This document shows positions 21,655-33,060 of a stretch of DNA of 64,000 nt, piece by piece. Source of the stretch: Diphasiastrum complanatum (taxonomy: Eukaryota > Streptophyta > Lycopodiopsida > Lycopodiales > Lycopodiaceae); assembly GCA_029204225.1 (NCBI GenBank), contig CM055097.1, positions 558,001 to 622,000 of the forward strand, given 5' to 3'. A model generated the notes under the pieces. It was not told where the DNA came from and made no database searches. It saw only the letters and a list, made by a program, of their open reading frames with translations. Made by a program: the position numbers and the translations under genes. Every line of letters starts with the position of its first letter. Within the stretch, counting starts at the first letter, position 1.

Positions 21655-24219
21655 TTTGAATTTAGACAAGTTAGACTATGAACAGTTTAGAGTTCTTAAC
21701 TATGACTGTAGACATTATGGTTAGATCATTGGGAGTTGGGAAGGCCTCAAGAGTGTGGGAGCAAGCAAATAAACAATATTGTTTTTTTTATTTTGATTTT
21801 TTTCTTTATCCTACATGGCATTTCTTAAAGGGTCTTTTTGATATTGAGAACTCCTCTAATGAGAACTCACATCAAGTCAAGGATGGAGAAGCTCTCCCTC
21901 AATGATGGAGATGACAAGGCTCTTTTCACCAAGAGCAAGAGCAAATCCAAAGGCAAAGGTGTTGCATTCAAGAAGAACCAAGTCAAAGGTGAAGATCAAG
22001 AAGGATCTTGAAGTCCAAGCTCGAGCAAGCCAAATAAGAATAATTCAAAGATCAAGTGCTACTTTTGTGGCAAGATGGGGCATTATGCCTCAGAGTTCTT
22101 TAAGAACAAGCAAGCTCAAAGTCAAGAAAACCTAAGCCAAGAGGAAGACAAGAGCTCTCATGAAGATTCACTCATGATGTCAAGTTTCTCATCTTCAAGC
22201 ATGAGAGGTGAAGACCCTTGGTGGATAGATAGTGGGGCTAGCTCCCACGTGACAAGTAAGCCAAATCTCAAGGACTTAAGGGTGTTTGGATGCATTTGCT
22301 ATGTGCATACACCTTTGGAGACAAGGACCAATGAAGATCCATCATCAAAGGTATCATGCTCGGGTATGGCAAAGCAAGCAAGGGATATAAGGTATACATT
22401 CCATCTTCAAACAAGTTTGTTATTTCTACATATATCATTTTTGATGAGGATAAGATGCATAAACTTGTTGATGGCTCAATCAAATCACCTATCAAGAGGG
22501 AGGTGGCCGAGGATCAAGATGATCTAGATCTTGAGGAGGAGCTAGAGCCAAGTGAACCAATCACTCCAAGAAGATCATCAAGAGTAAGAATGGAGCCATT
22601 GAGGCTCACATACCAAGACAAGGGCAAACAAGTCGAGGGTAACCCATCTTCATCCTTTGCACTCATTTCAAGTTTTGAAGAACCTTCATGTGTAGAAGAT
22701 GCATTGAGTTCAAAGGAATGGTTTCAAGCTATGATAAATGAATACAATAATTTGATGGAGAATGGCATATGGATCCTTGTTGATAGACCTCTTAAGAATG
22801 GGACTGGATGTAAATGGGTTTTTAAGCTAAAACTCAATATGTATGGAAGTGTAAGCAAACACAAGGAAAGGTTAGTTTCCAAAGGATATGCTCAAGAAAG
22901 GGCATAGATTATGAAGAAACCTTTGCACCCGTGGCCAAGATGGTCACAATAAGGTTACTTCTTGCACTTGCTTCACATTTTGGTTGGATGCTCTTTCAAA
23001 TGAATGTTTCTATTGCATTCTTAAATGGTTATTTGGAAGAAGACATCTTCATGGAGCAGCCCCAAGGCTTCATCAAGCTCGGGATGGAGGGTAAAGTATG
23101 TCATTTTCAAAGGAGCTTATATGGTTTGAAGCAAGAATCAAGGTCTTGGAATTCAAGACTTCATGATTTCTTAGTTTCTATCGGATTCACTCAAAATGAA
23201 TATGATCCAACTCTGTACATAATGTATGATGTAAATGGCATTGTACTTTTATTGATTTATGTAGATGACATCAATATTCTTAGTGGTGATAACATTGATG
23301 GTATTGAGAAAACCAAGAAAAATCTATCTCTAGAATTTAAGATGGTAGATCTTGGTCAACTTCACTTTATATTGGACATAGAAGTATTTAGAGGTTTAGA
23401 TTTCATCTTCATTAGTCAACTTAAGTATGCTCAAAGTTTGCTCAATAGATTTAAGATGCAAGATTACAAGCATGTAGAAACACCAATGGAGCAAGATGTA
23501 AAAGTGATCAATAAAAGTGATGAAGCATCCTTTATGGACATCACTCTTTATAGGCAGCTTATAGGCTCCTTAATGTGGATCACCATAACTAGGCCTGATC
23601 TATGCTTTAGTGTGTGTAGGCTAAGTCAATATATGCAAGATCCATTAGTGATACATTGGAAAAGTGCTAAAAGGATCTTGAGATACATCTCGGGTATTCT
23701 AGATCATGGAATTCTCTATAGAGGAGATGTCATTGATTTGCATGCCTTTAGTGACTCGAATTTTGCAGGTGACAAAAGGGATAGGAAGTCCATAAGTGCC
23801 TATGCAACATTCATTGGTGGAGGAGTAGTTTCTTGGTCGTCAAAAAAACAAGAAACCATCTCACTTTCTTCAACCGAGGCCGAGTACAAAGCTCTCTACT
23901 ATGGATCAAAAGGCTACTTATGGAGCTGAAAGTCATGAGTTTAGATGATGTTACAACTCTCTACAATGACAAAATCTCAGTCCAACACCTTGCAACCAAT
24001 CCAATCTTCCATGCAACGTCAAAGCATATTGAGATCTCTCATCATTTTGTGATAGGAAGGTGCAATCCAAGGAGATATCTTTGGAGCATGTTGTAAGTAG
24101 TGATTGTGTTGCTGATATCCTCACTAAAACACTTCAAAGAGCTACATTTGTGAAGTTAAGATCAACCCTAGGGTTGATAAGCAAGTCTATGTTATCTTCA
24201 AACTAGTTGTGAGGAGGAG
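21655..24219 (+). mobile_element. Ty1/copia element B with internal deletion
   Basis: Gag is poorly preserved from 21655 on, up to the knuckle CYFCGKMGHYASEFFK, whose last cysteine is F. The protease core WWIDSGASSHVT (about 22220) is joined almost directly to the integrase C-terminal block NLKDLRVFGCICYVHTP. The pre-integrase and catalytic integrase domains are therefore deleted. Reverse transcriptase is well preserved from 22356: WVFKLKLNMYGS, then MNVSIAFLNGYLEEDIFM, LYGLKQESRSW and YVDDI (about 23258). The RNase H part has [12 protein letters not shown] before the frame is lost at about 23930. The end, TKTLQRATFVKLRSTLG, lies near 24130-24170. There are several frameshifts, and no 5' LTR was found next to element A. 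Confidence 0.88.
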
Positions 24220-24700
24220 TGTTAAATTTACACAAGCTAGTTTGCATAAATTCCACTTGTAAATGACTTTGAGGCCATGATGTGTGATGTCACACGTGCC
24301 AAAAGCATAGGATACCTTATTCTAAGTCAAATCATTAACCTAGCTTTGGAATGTGGCCAAAGAGTGCATAGATAGGGTAGAGAAAAAATAGGAGCTTAAA
24401 ATAGCAATTTTCTCAATGTTTTTGGATCTCGAGGTATTCACTCCGAATAGGGTGGATCAAGTGGATCTTTAGGTTAGATGTTAGGGTTAGGTTGTGATGA
24501 ATACATAGAAGCCCTAATATGCTCAGATCTGAGCTCTACATCTATAAATATGTGATGGGATTTCCATCCAACTATAAGCAAAATCGAGATTTTCCTTCTT
24601 GACTAGTTTGAGTCTATGCTTTGATTGATAAATGCTATCGGCATATGATTTTTTGTGATCATTAAATGAGTTTGGAGTTGCAGGTACAATACACAGGCAG
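24220..24700 (+). repeat. Probable 3' LTR of copia element B
   Basis: Directly after the purine-rich gaggaggag (24211-24219) the sequence starts tgttaaatttacacaagcta, a typical LTR start. It contains the palindrome tgtgatgtcaca near 24283. The 3' edge is uncertain because no second copy is present; a CA end near 24.6-24.75 kb is plausible. Confidence 0.5.
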
Positions 24701-24779
24701 CAGCAGGCCGTACATTCACACGTGTGAAGAGTTGGCAAACAAAACCATGTAGCCAGAACAACTAATAACTGGCAATTCA

Positions 24780-27700
24780 AACTCTATTACAACTTTCCTA
24801 TGAATGAAGTCCACTCAACTGCCCTTAAAAAAATGAAGCCCACAATAACTGCAAAAATCCTTTTGCATAGAAAAGAGAAAGGTCAAAAACCATCAACAAG
24901 GGCAAAAGCCTTAACAAGGGGTCCTCCACAAAAATCGTTTAACAAGGAGAGACGAATTGCACACTTTGGACAAGAACCCCAACCGTAAACCTAAAATAGG
25001 ACAATTTTGTTCCTTCTCTCACACTAATTCATGCAATCATAAATACAAGGTAAAACAACAAGTTTAGACACGGCATGAAATCATTGGTGGAAAAAACATC
25101 GAGACGTTGGAGCGGCAAGGTGTGAGCCAATTTGAAGGGTCGACAATTAGCTGGTTTTCGGTAAATTGGTCATCATTCAAGTAGGTGCTTCACTTTCAAT
25201 TTGAATGGATCAATTTAGTAAACTATTTTGTGGTTGTTTGATGATTCAATTTTGTTTTCTTGACTTAGCATGGAATGGCAATTTTCAGCTAATTGTGGTT
25301 TGCTGGTTTTCGGTTTGTAAATGGCTTTTTGGGTCCAATTGGTGGTTTGCATGGGGCTTTGAGTTCTTCTTTTCGGTGTGGAAGAGTGAAGTGATGCTTG
25401 CTGTATGCGTGATGTAGAGGTTTAAACTGATCATTTAAATCTTTGCATGGCATGCAAAAGCAGTTTTAACCATCTACTAATTGTTTCCAATATGATACTT
25501 GGTTTTGCAATTTGTGGATTGTCAATAGTGAAATGAAATCTGAAAACTAAGTATCAAGCAATAGAATGAAATGTTCTGTGCTAATGGGTATCCATGCATA
25601 CTGTTTGCAAGTGATTACTGCTTCCAGTTCTGTTATTTAGTTTGTCTGCTTTGTGAGTGAAGCTAGAAAAGTTGGGAATGGAAGTCAGGCATGCAAACAT
25701 GAATGGAATAGCGTTAAGAGGTGAATGCTCACAAAATCCTATTATGCATAAAAGCTTTGAGAATGAAGCTTGTAATGTTGTGAATGGTAGTAAGAGAAGC
25801 AAAGAGAATTTCTGAATAGTTGTGAAAGAATGCTTTGACAGCATTGGCTCTTAGTGTTCTGTCCTTCTCATTCTTGGTTGTAAAATGCCAATTTGGGGAT
25901 GAACAATGAACTAGGCTTGGTGATGCTACGACTGGTGAACTAAGGCTATGAGACCAGTACAACGACTAACTTTGAGAAGTAATCAAAATGATAATCAAAC
26001 AAACTAATTAATTAATTAATTGTTTGTTAGATTAATTAATTTTGAGTAATGAGCTCCAAAGAACTAGGAAATAAGCAATTCATGTAAAACTCACATAATG
26101 ACGAGCATACATTCAATGCCATTAAAAGAGAAACTAAGATGGAATCTGACATTAGGTTGATGGGCTTAAGATTTAGGGTTTTGGGACTACAAGTCTTATG
26201 AGCAAAAGGAAAATTTCGAAGGTACAATTGATTGTTGAAAAATTAAAAAGTGCCTAGTTAAAAAACTTAAGTGATGTCGAGTTGCTTCCAACATTGGTCA
26301 TTGAACTCAAAGATACCCTACTTAGCAATGAAGCAAGTGGATTTGTTTTAGCACTCAAATTGCCTTGCTAAGAACATTTCTTCTACTATTAACGTTGTTC
26401 AATTTTTTTTGGCAGCAAGAAAGTAGAACATGGGGTCAAACTTCAAGACTATCTCATTTTCCACTATTGCATGGTCACAAATGTAGTATGCTAATGATTT
26501 GTAGATCATCACTCAACCAGCTTACAACTTCCATCATCGGACCAAAAATTGTTGATTTTGTGTATTGTTGACTTAAGAATTCATCTATGACAACACCCTA
26601 CTCTTTATTTTTGTCCTTGAGAGTGAGGAATATCATATATGAGCTTTGCTGACCTCGAGGCAAAAGTTTGCTCATTTTTATTAGCAACAAATAAAGAGGG
26701 AGACCTGTTTTTTTTGCATTTAGGTGTCCTCAAAACACCACAAATCTAGCAAGTTCATATACAATGAGACAAGAATTTGAATGTGCAAGCGTCGAAACAA
26801 TCGTCGGAATAGCTGCTAGTATACTGTCTTTAACAGATCCGCCCATTCGGACACCCATTCTGACCCTAAAGCTATCTCAATGCATTGTTTGATGTCCATC
26901 ACATGACTTTGCAAATTTTCACTCACCCATACCTTTATTCAACTGACTCATCTCAGTGCTGATTGATTTTCTTAGCTCTTTGTATGGTCTCCTCAGCTCA
27001 CTGTAACTTCTCTTTGATTTTAAGAGCTACACTAATTTTCTTAAGACATTTAGACACTACCTGTTTCTACAACAGATGACTTGAAATACACTTTTACCCT
27101 AGGGGGGCCAGCTGGAGGGTGGGGTGGCTTCTTCCTAGTGAAATCCAAGCCTGAGGTTTTTTTGAACATTTTATTGGACAGCTGTCACATTACACTCTTT
27201 AGCACAAAAGGTTATGTAATATACACAATTTCTCATGCAGAAGATTGTGTAAAGCACGACTCATACTTTTGTAAGGTTCCTCTTGGTGAGGTCGAACAAA
27301 AATATTCAAAAAAAATGAGGGACTGATTTCACATCTTTGCAATGCTTCGGTGGTCAATGCACACACTATCCAAAATATCATAATTGCAATGGTTTCAAAA
27401 TGCATTGTTTAATTTAAAAATTAGGACAAACACTTTAGCAAGTTCTAATCATCCAAAATTTGCCAAGAAAAAGTACTCGATACTATTTATAGAAGGGAAG
27501 TCAGTATCTTTACACACAGTCAACTTGCTCAAAATGAATGTGATACATGCGTAAAAATTGCTATGTTAATGGGGTTACATTCTCTGCATTGATGCAATGC
27601 CGAAAGCACTGCATCAATAAGTGCCCACAACGTTGAAAGCTGCAAGCAATTGTGCCTTTCACATAGTCCAACTGGTTAGAACTTGTTGCGCCAAAAATGT

Positions 27701-27970
27701 AAGGGGCACAGGACCGAAACATCATATTCAGCAAGTACTACGCTTTTACTGCTTCAAAAAACAAAATCTGAAAGATACCAACCTACATGATACAGCCAGC
27801 TACTGACTATAGTTTCTAGATTTATCGGTATAACAGCATTCGTCCAACTTTTGACAGCCAATACACAATCCTATACCTGATCAGTTTCTTGACTGATCTC
27901 ATATAACACTACTTGCTTTCACAATCCAGCACCCAGTTAGGCAAGTTTTCACAATGGAAGCTAGTAATTG
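24780..27970. other. Intergenic stretch, including the 3' flank of BPC
   Basis: No domain was recognised on either strand. A TAATTA-rich inverted repeat lies at 25998-26028. The last few hundred bases before 27976 probably include the 3' untranslated region of the BPC gene, which runs toward lower coordinates. Confidence 0.5.
25998..26028. repeat. Inverted repeat around a TAAT tract
   Basis: The arms aacaaac (25998-26004) and gtttgtt (26022-26028) flank taattaattaattaatt, which is itself nearly self-complementary. The whole can form a cruciform or hairpin. It is probably a simple-sequence product. Confidence 0.6.
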
Positions 27971-27975
27971 AGTGC

Positions 27976-29064
27976 TTACTTGATGGTCACATACCTATTT
28001 GTACCATGTTTTGCCCAGTGATCTTTAAGATCAACTGCCATGCTCACATTAGTACCCGAGAGAAAAAGACGCTCAAGGAGCCGTTCAAAGGCTCCAGCGC
28101 TCATCTTGCGGCCAGGGACTCTGCAGCCCTTTTTCTTGGGGCTCATTGGGAGTGGATACATAGATATAACATTTGTGCAACATGCTGATTGCCAACCACC
28201 ATTTCCCCATCTGTAGCATTTCTGATTAACTCCAGTGCAAGAGCAATATGGAATTGGGGTGGTCTTACTGTTATACAAAACACCATTTACAAAAGATTGC
28301 AAAAGCTTGGGACTATCCTGGAGGGCTGCGAGTTTGGGTTTAGGCTTATCATCGCTCTTTTGAGCTCCAGTTACAGAAGCCTGAGATTTTTTGGCAAAGG
28401 CATTAGGGGGTTTGATAGTCTGATTCTCAGTAGGCAGCGCCTTCTTCTTTGGTTGCACTTCCTTCTGTCCCTCTTTGCATTTTTTTCGTTTCTTTGACTT
28501 ATTCAAGCTCTCAGTCTTGACAAGATCAACCCCCTCTGAAACCATAGCCAAAGCAAGTCTATGCACACCTTCTTCACGATTAGAGCTGTCCATCATGCTA
28601 ATTGGTTGAGGATTCTTTAGACATTCAACTCCGCCTACAGTTTTCCTTCCCCAGCTGCAACGACTGCATGCCTCCCTGTTCGCAGTAGCAAATTTCAAAG
28701 CTGCCACTGCTCTGTCTCGATCCAAATAGATGGAGTCCCTGTCTGCGTATGCCACATTCCTCTGCAACAAGGCAGCATCTCGCTCTGCAATTGCTGCCTT
28801 CTTCTCCACAAGGGCCAAGTTTTTCTCCGAAATCGCCGCATCACGGTCTGAGATAGCTTTCAGAAGCGTGAAGAACTCCTGATCAGGGTTCAATTTAACA
28901 AACTCCTGATCAGGGTTCAATTTAACATTCTTTTCCAGGTTGAACTTTGCACGCAAAGTAGTTCTGCTGGTTTTAGTTTCCACGTATGATTGGGAAGTAG
29001 GGGGATAAAATGAGAGCAAGCCTGGGCTTGCCCTGCCACCTCGAGAATCATTAGACTGCTGCAT
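27976..29064 (-). CDS. BASIC PENTACYSTEINE (BBR/BPC) GAGA-binding transcription factor
   Basis: This single-exon gene encodes 362 residues. Its C-terminal 94 residues (269-362) form the plant BPC DNA-binding domain: YCSCTG, CYRWGNGGWQSACC, YPLPM, GRKMSAGAF, VDLKDHWAKHGTN, ending YVTIK. The five diagnostic cysteines fall at about 274, 276, 283, 295 and 296. Residues 65-131 form an alanine- and aspartate-rich coiled coil (SDRDAAISEKN, AIAERDAALLQRN) typical of group II members such as BPC4 and BPC6, which dimerise there. A basic cluster at about 191-208 (KKRKKCKEGQ, KKK) is a likely nuclear signal. BPC proteins bind GA-rich DNA and can recruit Polycomb complexes. A 27-bp duplication repeats VKLNPDQEF at 47-55 and 56-64. 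The start is the first ATG of an unbroken frame, and a plausible 5' untranslated intron acceptor (tttttggatag) lies about 50 bases upstream. The gene appears functional. Confidence 0.95.
   Translation of the reverse strand: MQQSNDSRGGRASPGLLSFYPPTSQSYVETKTSRTTLRAKFNLEKNVKLNPDQEFVKLNPDQEFFTLLKAISDRDAAISEKNLALVEKKAAIAERDAALLQRNVAYADRDSIYLDRDRAVAALKFATANREACSRCSWGRKTVGGVECLKNPQPISMMDSSNREEGVHRLALAMVSEGVDLVKTESLNKSKKRKKCKEGQKEVQPKKKALPTENQTIKPPNAFAKKSQASVTGAQKSDDKPKPKLAALQDSPKLLQSFVNGVLYNSKTTPIPYCSCTGVNQKCYRWGNGGWQSACCTNVISMYPLPMSPKKKGCRVPGRKMSAGAFERLLERLFLSGTNVSMAVDLKDHWAKHGTNRYVTIK
28874..28927 (-). repeat. Perfect 27-bp tandem duplication inside BPC
   Basis: The units 28874-28900 and 28901-28927 are identical. 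They keep the frame, doubling nine residues (VKLNPDQEF) just before the coiled coil. Perfect identity suggests a recent slippage event in this genotype, or a collapse or expansion error in the assembly. Confidence 0.95.
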
Positions 29065-29937
29065 CCGAAAATTTGCAACTGATCACATCATCCCACCGTT
29101 CTTGCCTTCCTATCCAAAAAATAAACCAGGAAGAAAAATTGAAAATGTATACAGTAGAGAAAATAAAACCCTAGAAACCCTAGTAGCATTGCAACCTTCC
29201 AGTCATCGACCATGCTTTATAGGGCATGCACATCCATCCATCTGAAGTTCAACTTTCCGAACTTCAGTGAGAAAGGCAAGAAAAGACATAATGAACACAA
29301 GCTAAAGCAAAATGCAAGATTAGACATTCAACAGACTAGTTACTCCTGAAGTGAGAACAAAATAATTGGCAAGTGTTAACGAAACAAGCTGAAAATTACT
29401 GAAAGAGCACAAGGTCCTTTTCTTTGTCATAAAACCTAGCCAACCATAGCATCCAAGCCAAATTTTCAGAAACCCAAAATACACGGCTGATTACTGCAGA
29501 CCACAAATGAACCGTACGAGGCTATAAGCGCTCTTCCTTGTATACAAAGAAGTGCCAATCGACGCTGGGAATGGCGAAGCAGTAAACCCCCATGTAAATT
29601 TTTATCAGCATACGAGACGAAGCATTTAGGGACTGAAATGCTTATCCAACAAAAACTGCTCAGGGACAGATACAATAAGCCTCCAGTTGTGGAGGTAAGT
29701 AAGAAAGGGTTTGGAAACGTTGGGAAGAAAAACGAGCAGAAGAATTGCGTGCAGGAGTGGATCTTCAAACCTTGAGCAGTCAGCAAGCCGATCCAGTTCC
29801 CCTGCTTCTAGCGTGCGCATACAGAGGCAGGCGTGGAGACGACTGTATGCGTGGAGACGAGTCCAGCGATAGACAGCGCAACAGCAGCAGCATCAGCAGG
29901 CAAAAGAGAAGCCAAAAAGCGAGGATCGCAACCAAAA

Positions 29938-29940
<3 letters not shown>
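29065..29940 (-). promoter_or_regulatory. 5' region of BPC
   Basis: This is the region between the BPC ATG and the GA tract. Frames here are short and match nothing, fitting 5' untranslated sequence. A pyrimidine-rich run followed by ggatag, about 50 bases upstream of the ATG, could be the acceptor of a leader intron. I could not fix the donor or the transcription start. Confidence 0.45.
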
Positions 29941-29941
<1 letters not shown>

Positions 29942-29986
<45 letters not shown>

Positions 29987-30017
29987 GTGTGTGTGTGTGT
30001 GTGTATGTGTGTGTGAG
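29942..30017. repeat. (GA)n followed by (GT)n microsatellite upstream of BPC
   Basis: About 21 GA units (29942-29983) run into a GT-rich tract with small interruptions. On the coding strand of BPC it reads (CA)n(CT)n, about 0.9 kb upstream of the ATG. GA/CT tracts are the known target type of BPC proteins. Confidence 0.95.
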
Positions 30018-30139
30018 GGGAGGGAATTAAAGGACCATGTATTCCTAGTGATGGGGCATGGACTAGGTGTCGTTCACCGGAGATGGGCTATAGTGCGTGT
30101 AGCAGGCTGAGCCGTGAGAGCGGCGAATGCTGCTACAAG

Positions 30140-30815
30140 CTGTAGCACCCACCGTCGGATGAACTATACCTGACGTAGTAGGAGAGAGATAGACACTCAA
30201 AATCTAAATCTGTTTGTAGCCTGTGCTATGGCTCATAATCTTCATATTCTCAACCAATAATATAATGCCACATGTTCGCTACCGATTTGAAGCCTCCACC
30301 GTTGGATTTGTCACAAGCTTTTAGATTTTGCCACGTCTTATGATTAGCCATTGAAAAATATTTTAGAGTGTAGATTATGTTGCGCGGTGAAAATACTACT
30401 GACTAAGCTTGATTCTTAGGAATCTAATTGATGTGTGGGGGACCATGTCAATTATGCCATGTTCCAACGACCGGGTTGGCTCATTTGGTTAGCTTGGCAT
30501 CCAAAAGTTTGTTTGAGCCCGTTGGCTCATTTGGTTAGCTTCGCTTTGAAAGTTTGTTTGAGTTCTAAGTTTGAGCTCCTATTCAAATTCAAGTTGCAAT
30601 TATGTCACGTGACAAAATTCAAAGTGTGTTGGTGTAAAATACATCGTAATATTAAGCCTAGTCGATTTGTCATTGTCTAGCTAATAAGTGAGGGGCCACA
30701 GTGCACGAGACTAACAGGTGAGGGACCACCACATCTTGCAACAAGAAGCTTTTTTAGAAAGAATCACCGTTGGATATTTCTAAAAGCATTCGAATTTTGT
30801 CATGTTTCATAGATT
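30140..30815. promoter_or_regulatory. Composite GTTGGAT...GCCACGT modules upstream of BPC
   Basis: One module at 30297-30337 reads caccgttggattt, then about 17 bases, then attttgccacgtc. A second at 30765-30808 reads caccgttggatattt, then attttgtcatgt. A partial one lies at 30151 (accgtcggat), and a weaker one near 30349 (ccattgaaaaatattt). The same arrangement occurs upstream of the SHOU4-like gene. The CCACGT core resembles G-box/ABRE sites. The function is unknown. Confidence 0.5.
30475..30566. repeat. Two-unit imperfect tandem repeat, 46-bp period
   Basis: Both units start gttggctcatttggttagct and end in agtttgtttgag. The middles differ. This is a local duplication in non-coding DNA. Confidence 0.85.
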
Positions 30816-30829
30816 GACAATCGAGTGTG

Positions 30830-31495
30830 TTAAGAGCACACGTATAAGAACAACCCAAGGCCAAGGCTGTTATGTATTGGTCTGATCGAAAAATTCTTGT
30901 TAGCTTTGCCTCGGTAGCGATAATCTATTTTGATGATTCGCTTAGAGTTGAGGTGTCATTGTTAGATGAGTTTGAGCATTAAAATGAGTTTCTTTTAATG
31001 CATTGATTCTTTCAAAATGTAGTATCGTTGGGTTTTTTTTTTTTTCAATGGTTTGAATGTCCTATGTATGGCAAAGCTTCTCGTGATGTATCAATCACCT
31101 TGTTGATAGTTGGGCCTCTATACTTCACATAAAATAGATATTTTTTGAAAATCTTGGAGCTGCATTAAATTAACTCCATTAAAATGAGGCATGTAACGAA
31201 TGTGAAAGTTTTGACTCTTGGCTAGCATTTGAGTGAACAGACGCTAAAGGCCATATGATATATTGTGCCATCAAGGGGCCTTTGAGCTATCTAAAATTAT
31301 ACACTTTAAGTCAAGCTACATTGATGAAAATTTCAAGTGTATTTGATGATAACTCAGTAGCTGTCAATAATAAGCTCATTGCTTTTACAGAGCGGAGCTA
31401 GCTTCCTGAGCTCGTGGTTTCATCCGCTATTGTAATGTCCTCATAGCATCAATCTGACTTGTATTTCTATACATTAATTTGAATCAATCACTGTC
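30830..31495. other. No recognised feature
   Basis: The stretch is AT-rich, with only short frames. It ends where a 5'-truncated copia reverse transcriptase begins. Confidence 0.5.
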
Positions 31496-31500
31496 TTTTA

Positions 31501-33060
31501 TTGCGTTCTAATTTCTTGTTAGAATTGTATGACAATTGGCGTTCTGCCTTGCATGCTGAGTATAATTTATTAATAAAGAACAAGACCTGGCATCTTGTCG
31601 AAGCTCCTCCTAATGCAAAGATCATCGACACTAAGTGGATCTTCAAGTTGAAGCTCAATCCAGATGGTTCGACAGCCAAATGGAAAGCTCGACTAGTTGT
31701 CAAAGGATACGAAGAAACCTATGGGATTGACTACATTGAGACGTACAGTCCAGTCGTAAAACTTCAGTCAATTCAATCTTTATTCGCTTTCATAGCTGCC
31801 AAAGATCTGGAAGTTTACCAGATGGATGTTCAGATAGTTTTTCTGAACGGATATATACAAGAAGACATCTACATCTATCAACCTGAAGGTTACGTCCTTC
31901 AAGGCCAGAACATAAGGTATGTAAGCTGCAAAGAGCTCTCTATGGGCTAAAGCAAGCTCCAAAGGCCTGGTTCGATAGAATCAATCGATTCTTGTTGCAG
32001 CACGACTTCATTCCTAACTCTGCTGACTCTAATGTTTATCTCAAACACAGAGGATCAAGCTATGTCATAATAGCTCTATATGTTGATGACTATCTGATCA
32101 TCAACAATTCGAATCAGTTGCTTCATGAGACAAAGTTACTTTTGTCAAAGGAATTCAAAATGACCGATTCAAGCCCTGTGCAGTACCTTTTGGAAATCGA
32201 GATAACTAGAGACAGAGCAAACAGAAGTATCACGATAAGTCAAGAAAGGTATCTAACCAGTGTACTCTACAAGTATGGCATGGAAAACTGCAAGTCAATA
32301 GACTCACCTATTGACCCAGGATTCAAACTGTCAATAATATGTGCCCGCCAACAACTGATGTAGAAAAGAAAGAGATGTGCAAATACCCCTATCAGTCAAT
32401 AGTCGGATCGATCATATATGCCATGGTTTGCACTCAACCTAATCTAGCATTTACAGTCAACACATTGTCACAGTTTATGTCAAATCCCGGCCTACCTCAC
32501 TGGAAGGCTCAAAGCACTAAGATACATTCAAGCCACTAAGCACTATGCTTTGTGTTATAGTGGAAATACAGAGGATGCCTTGACATTGCTTATTCCGACT
32601 CTAATTGGGCTGGAAATGTGGACACAAGAAAATCCACATCTAACTATCTTTGCTTTCTAGCAGGAGAACCCATTTCATGGAATAGTCGAAAATAGAAATG
32701 CATTTCTTTGTCCTCCACAGAATCCGAATATGTCGCAGGTACCTCTGTAGTGAAGGAAATCATCTGGTTCAGAAGATTGCTTCAAGATCTTACGATCTCC
32801 CAAATCAGTCCAACTATACTCTATTGTGACAATCAGAGCTGCATTGCTCTATCTCTGAACCCACAAACTCACTCTAGAACTAAACACATCGAAGTTCAAT
32901 TTCATTTTCTTAGAGAGAAAGTTCCGAAAGATGTCGAATTAAGTTACTGTCCGACTGATAGTATGTTGACTGATATCTTGACTAAGCCTCTATCAAGAGA
33001 AAAGCATGTTGCATTATGTATCTTGCTCAATGTCATTCAGGATCCTAGGAGTTAAGCTTG
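31501..33060 (+). mobile_element. 5'-truncated Ty1/copia element C (reverse transcriptase and RNase H)
   Basis: Coding starts inside reverse transcriptase (WRSALHAEYNLLIKNKTW, WIFKLKLNPDGSTAKWKARL, YGIDYIETYSPVVKL, MDVQIVFLNGYIQEDIYI). After a frameshift at about 31920 it continues to the catalytic YVDDY near 32076. The next frame has SQERYLTSVLYKYGM. A further piece holds YQSIVGSIIYAM, with M-V-C-T in place of the usual T-R-P-D block. RNase H is seen as SLSSTESEYVAGTSVVKE (32708 on), then LYCDNQSCIALSLNP and LTDILTKPLSREKH, ending at a stop at 33053-33055. Gag, protease and integrase are absent. A purine tract and the 3' LTR follow directly. Confidence 0.9.
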
